Shown piece by piece: positions 13,669-15,413 of a stretch of DNA of 15,413 nucleotides. The stretch spans positions 1 through 15,413 of the forward strand of contig DASROF010000023.1 in assembly GCA_035647075.1 (NCBI GenBank), read 5' to 3'. The position numbers and the translations under genes were made by a program. How positions within the stretch are numbered: the stretch's first letter is position 1; each line of letters begins with the position of its first letter. Source of the stretch: Gp6-AA40 sp035647075 (lineage in GTDB: Bacteria; Acidobacteriota; Vicinamibacteria; Vicinamibacterales; UBA2999). A model generated the notes under the pieces. The model was not told the origin of the DNA, did no database searches, and saw only the letters and a list, made by a program, of their open reading frames with translations.

Positions 13669-14994
13669 CTAGAAAGCGTATTCGAGTCCGATGAGCGGGG
13701 AGATTTTGTCGCGAAGACCTTCGGAGTTGAGGCGCACCAGGAGGTTCACGTCCACCAGCAGGCTGCCCACGACGTTGATCTTCAGCCCGGCGGCGGCGCT
13801 GATCTCGCTGACGGAACCGGTCGTGAACGTGATGTTTGGAAATATGGACTTGTTGTCGAGCGCGTGGAAGTCTTCGCGCTGGAGTCGCGGCGAGTCGATG
13901 ATGAGCCGTCCCAGAACGTCGACTGCCGCGGTGATGCGCGGGTGGACCTCGATCACGGCGCCGGCTGAATACGTCGCGAGGTCGGGGAGGTCCGTCGATT
14001 CACCGCTGCCGGGTTCGCCGCCCAGGATGCTGTCCCCGTTCCACTGGTAGCCGCCGTTCAGATGCGGCGAGATCGCACCGAAGTTCCCCGACCATGCCAC
14101 GAACGGACTGACGCCAGCGGCTCCAGTGCCGAGCAGGTTTCGCTCATCTCCCGTCGGCAGCCGCAGGTCGACGCCGAGCGCCAGCCCTTGATGCATGCCT
14201 TTCTTCACGTTCTGCTTGAGCCGTACCGTCAAATCACCGGGTCCGGATGCGTGGCCGAACGCCGTGAAGCGGCGTTGCGTGCCGATGGTGTCGTCGATCG
14301 ACCTGAAAAAATGCGTTTCAGGATTTGTGGTGCCGATCCGTCGAATCGTGGCATCGGAGGTGACCACGAGATCGGCGGTGACGACCGGGAGAGCGATCGA
14401 GACGTCGAGCGTGTTGGTGACGCCGTAGCTGATGAACGCCGCGGACCTGCTGACCGTCGCCTCAATCGCGTTGACGGTGGTCACGACGTCTTCGCGGCCG
14501 CCCAGAAGGGCGGCGTCGTCATGCGTGAATACGGCGGGCACGTTGTTGAGATCGACCCCTTCAATGGAATCGAACGACAGCCGCTGATACGCGAATCCGA
14601 TCGAGACGCGGTGCGCGCCGATGGTTTCGGCGCGTTCCGACAGGATCGGGCCGAAGCTCGTGGTCGTGCGCGTAAACACACCAAGGTTCGGATCGAACTG
14701 ATAGGTGAACCCCGACGCGGGCGGCGGGAGAGGCAGCGAGACAATCTGGCTTGTGAGCGCCGTCCCGAACTGTGAGAACTCGCTTTCGAATCCGCCGTTG
14801 AAATGGCTCGAGTGCGTCGCGCCGCTCGGGAGAGGCACGTTGCTGTTCACCACCAGTCCGTTCGGGCCGTAGAGGTCCTTGAAGATCCGCCAGAGCTCGG
14901 TGACCTGCACTGCCACATTGATGGGTTCCTGGGCCACTGCCGGCGCGGCGGTGCCGAACACCGCCAGAAGTACCCCCACGATCGCGACTCGCAT
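13669..14994 (-). CDS. Outer-membrane beta-barrel protein, Phenol_MetA_deg/transporter type
   Basis: A 441-residue protein. The ATG at 14994 is chosen over the one at 15012 because AGAGGGA (reverse complement of 15001-15007) lies six bases upstream. The signal peptide is residues 1-22 (AAPAVA-Q). A mature N-terminal segment is followed by repeated amphipathic strands and ends in a terminal phenylalanine (LIGLEYAF), the usual recognition signal for outer-membrane insertion. HRVSIGFAYQRLSFDSI (128-144), SYGVTNTLDVSIALPVV (189-205), GPGDLTVRLKQN (251-262) and GLALGVDLRLPTGDERNLLG (270-289) match the pattern I know from Phenol_MetA_deg-type proteins, annotated as putative transporters or pathway-associated porins. 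The cargo is unknown. It sits 46 bp after the right-edge gene and is probably cotranscribed with it. Confidence 0.88.
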   Translation of the reverse strand: MRVAIVGVLLAVFGTAAPAVAQEPINVAVQVTELWRIFKDLYGPNGLVVNSNVPLPSGATHSSHFNGGFESEFSQFGTALTSQIVSLPLPPPASGFTYQFDPNLGVFTRTTTSFGPILSERAETIGAHRVSIGFAYQRLSFDSIEGVDLNNVPAVFTHDDAALLGGREDVVTTVNAIEATVSRSAAFISYGVTNTLDVSIALPVVTADLVVTSDATIRRIGTTNPETHFFRSIDDTIGTQRRFTAFGHASGPGDLTVRLKQNVKKGMHQGLALGVDLRLPTGDERNLLGTGAAGVSPFVAWSGNFGAISPHLNGGYQWNGDSILGGEPGSGESTDLPDLATYSAGAVIEVHPRITAAVDVLGRLIIDSPRLQREDFHALDNKSIFPNITFTTGSVSEISAAAGLKINVVGSLLVDVNLLVRLNSEGLRDKISPLIGLEYAF

Positions 14995-15016
14995 CGTCTG
15001 TCCCTCTGTCACGTTG

Positions 15017-15033
15017 GTCCGGCTAAACCGGAC
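15017..15033 (-). other. Perfect hairpin between two cotranscribed genes
   Basis: GTCCGG (15017-15022) and CCGGAC (15028-15033) form a perfect 6-bp stem with a 5-nt loop. It lies in the 46-bp gap, 7 bases after the upstream stop codon and about 10 bases before the Shine-Dalgarno of the outer-membrane gene. It lacks a T-run. It could block exonucleases, weaken read-through or adjust downstream expression. Confidence 0.4.
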
Positions 15034-15040
15034 ACTACAA

Positions 15041-15413
15041 CTATCGCCCGACGATCTCGGTGATGATCCAGCCGGCCGTCGCCTTCTCGAATCGCAACGT
15101 CTGCTGGCTTGCGTTGGTTTGTCGTCGTCCGCCGCTGATCACCGTGTCGCGACGCGAGAGACGAACGGTTGCCGTTCGACCATCGACGCGCAGGTCGTCG
15201 ACGACGATGTCTACCTGCTGCGAATCGACCTGACTGAAGCTGGCCCGAAGACGACTTTCTTCGGCGCTTGACAGTCCCGGGCGGACGGAGCGAAACAGGT
15301 CAACATTCTTCGTTTCGATCGCGCGCTCATAAGTCCGAATCACCGTGCGGATGAGGGCGTCGTCGGATTCGACCGGCACATTCGGCGGAACCGCAGGCTG
15401 TGCCGGCGTGGTC
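15041..15413 (-). CDS. C-terminal NTF2-like domain of a larger protein, 5' end cut by window edge
   Basis: The frame ends at TAG (15041-15043) and stays open to the window edge, so at least 123 residues are seen and the N-terminus is missing. The GTG at 15379 is unlikely to be the start because the in-frame residues before it (TTPAQPAVPPN) look like a Pro/Ala-rich linker. The following domain, ALIRTVIRTYERAIETKNVD, then FRSVRPGLSSAEESRLRASF, then strands ending in RFEKATAGWIITEIVGR, fits a C-terminal SnoaL/NTF2-like domain. In this group of bacteria such domains often follow linkers in TPR-type proteins or Ser/Thr kinases; which applies here cannot be told. It is probably cotranscribed with the outer-membrane protein gene downstream. 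Confidence 0.75.
   Translation of the reverse strand, partial: TTPAQPAVPPNVPVESDDALIRTVIRTYERAIETKNVDLFRSVRPGLSSAEESRLRASFSQVDSQQVDIVVDDLRVDGRTATVRLSRRDTVISGGRRQTNASQQTLRFEKATAGWIITEIVGR

Noticed and set aside
14062..14775. 237-residue open frame antisense to the outer-membrane protein gene
   Set aside because: It is Arg/Asp/Gly-rich and lacks recognisable structure, while the opposite strand has a signal peptide, barrel strands and terminal Phe.

Overview
The window is about 63% GC by eye, densely coded, and has no tRNA, rRNA, insertion sequence, integrase, phage gene or CRISPR array that I can see. The gene mix points to a soil-type Acidobacteriota chromosome, probably a Vicinamibacteria-like lineage. 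It includes secreted DUF4159 and DUF6152 proteins, a DUF885 lipoprotein, a PQQ beta-propeller dehydrogenase, a secreted SUMF1-fold protein, and many exported proteins with Gly/Arg/Pro-rich linkers. That placement is inferred from gene content, not from a marker gene. Outer-membrane and lipoprotein genes show the host is diderm. All family names were assigned from motifs without a database search.

Layout, left to right. A secreted protein of unknown family runs off the left edge on the minus strand (1-485). A divergent single-pass membrane protein resembling DUF6090 follows (670-1359). It converges on a secreted DUF4159 protein (1394-2251, minus). That gene shares a 40-bp divergent promoter region with a secreted NTF2/SnoaL-like protein (2292-3014, plus). 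Next are a SAM-dependent methyltransferase (3080-3880, minus), a purple-acid-phosphatase-like metallophosphoesterase (4124-5539, plus) and a DUF885 putative metallopeptidase lipoprotein (5580-7313, plus).

The middle holds a minus-strand run in transcription order: PQQ-dependent dehydrogenase (11065-8984), SUMF1-fold secreted protein (8879-7809) and DUF6152 secreted protein (7783-7346). All three have export signals, so this may be a periplasmic quinoprotein module. Divergent from it is a rhomboid intramembrane protease with an N-terminal zinc ribbon and a duplicated C-terminal helical domain (11101-12750). Downstream is a cytosolic protein made of two related predicted beta-sandwich halves (12863-13660).

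The right end, on the minus strand, carries an outer-membrane beta-barrel protein of the Phenol_MetA_deg/transporter type (13669-14994). Upstream of it lies the C-terminal end of a larger protein with an NTF2-like domain (15041-15413), cut by the window edge. The two are probably cotranscribed and are separated by a short gap holding a perfect hairpin.

I see no known defence, secretion or biosynthetic system. The most unusual items are the duplicated rhomboid C-terminus, the linker plus coiled coil inserted in the SUMF1 fold, the repeated Gly/Arg/Pro-rich segments in unrelated exported proteins, and the start regions that lack a Shine-Dalgarno but carry a -10-like box 6-10 nt before the start codon. 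No gap between genes exceeds 300 bases.
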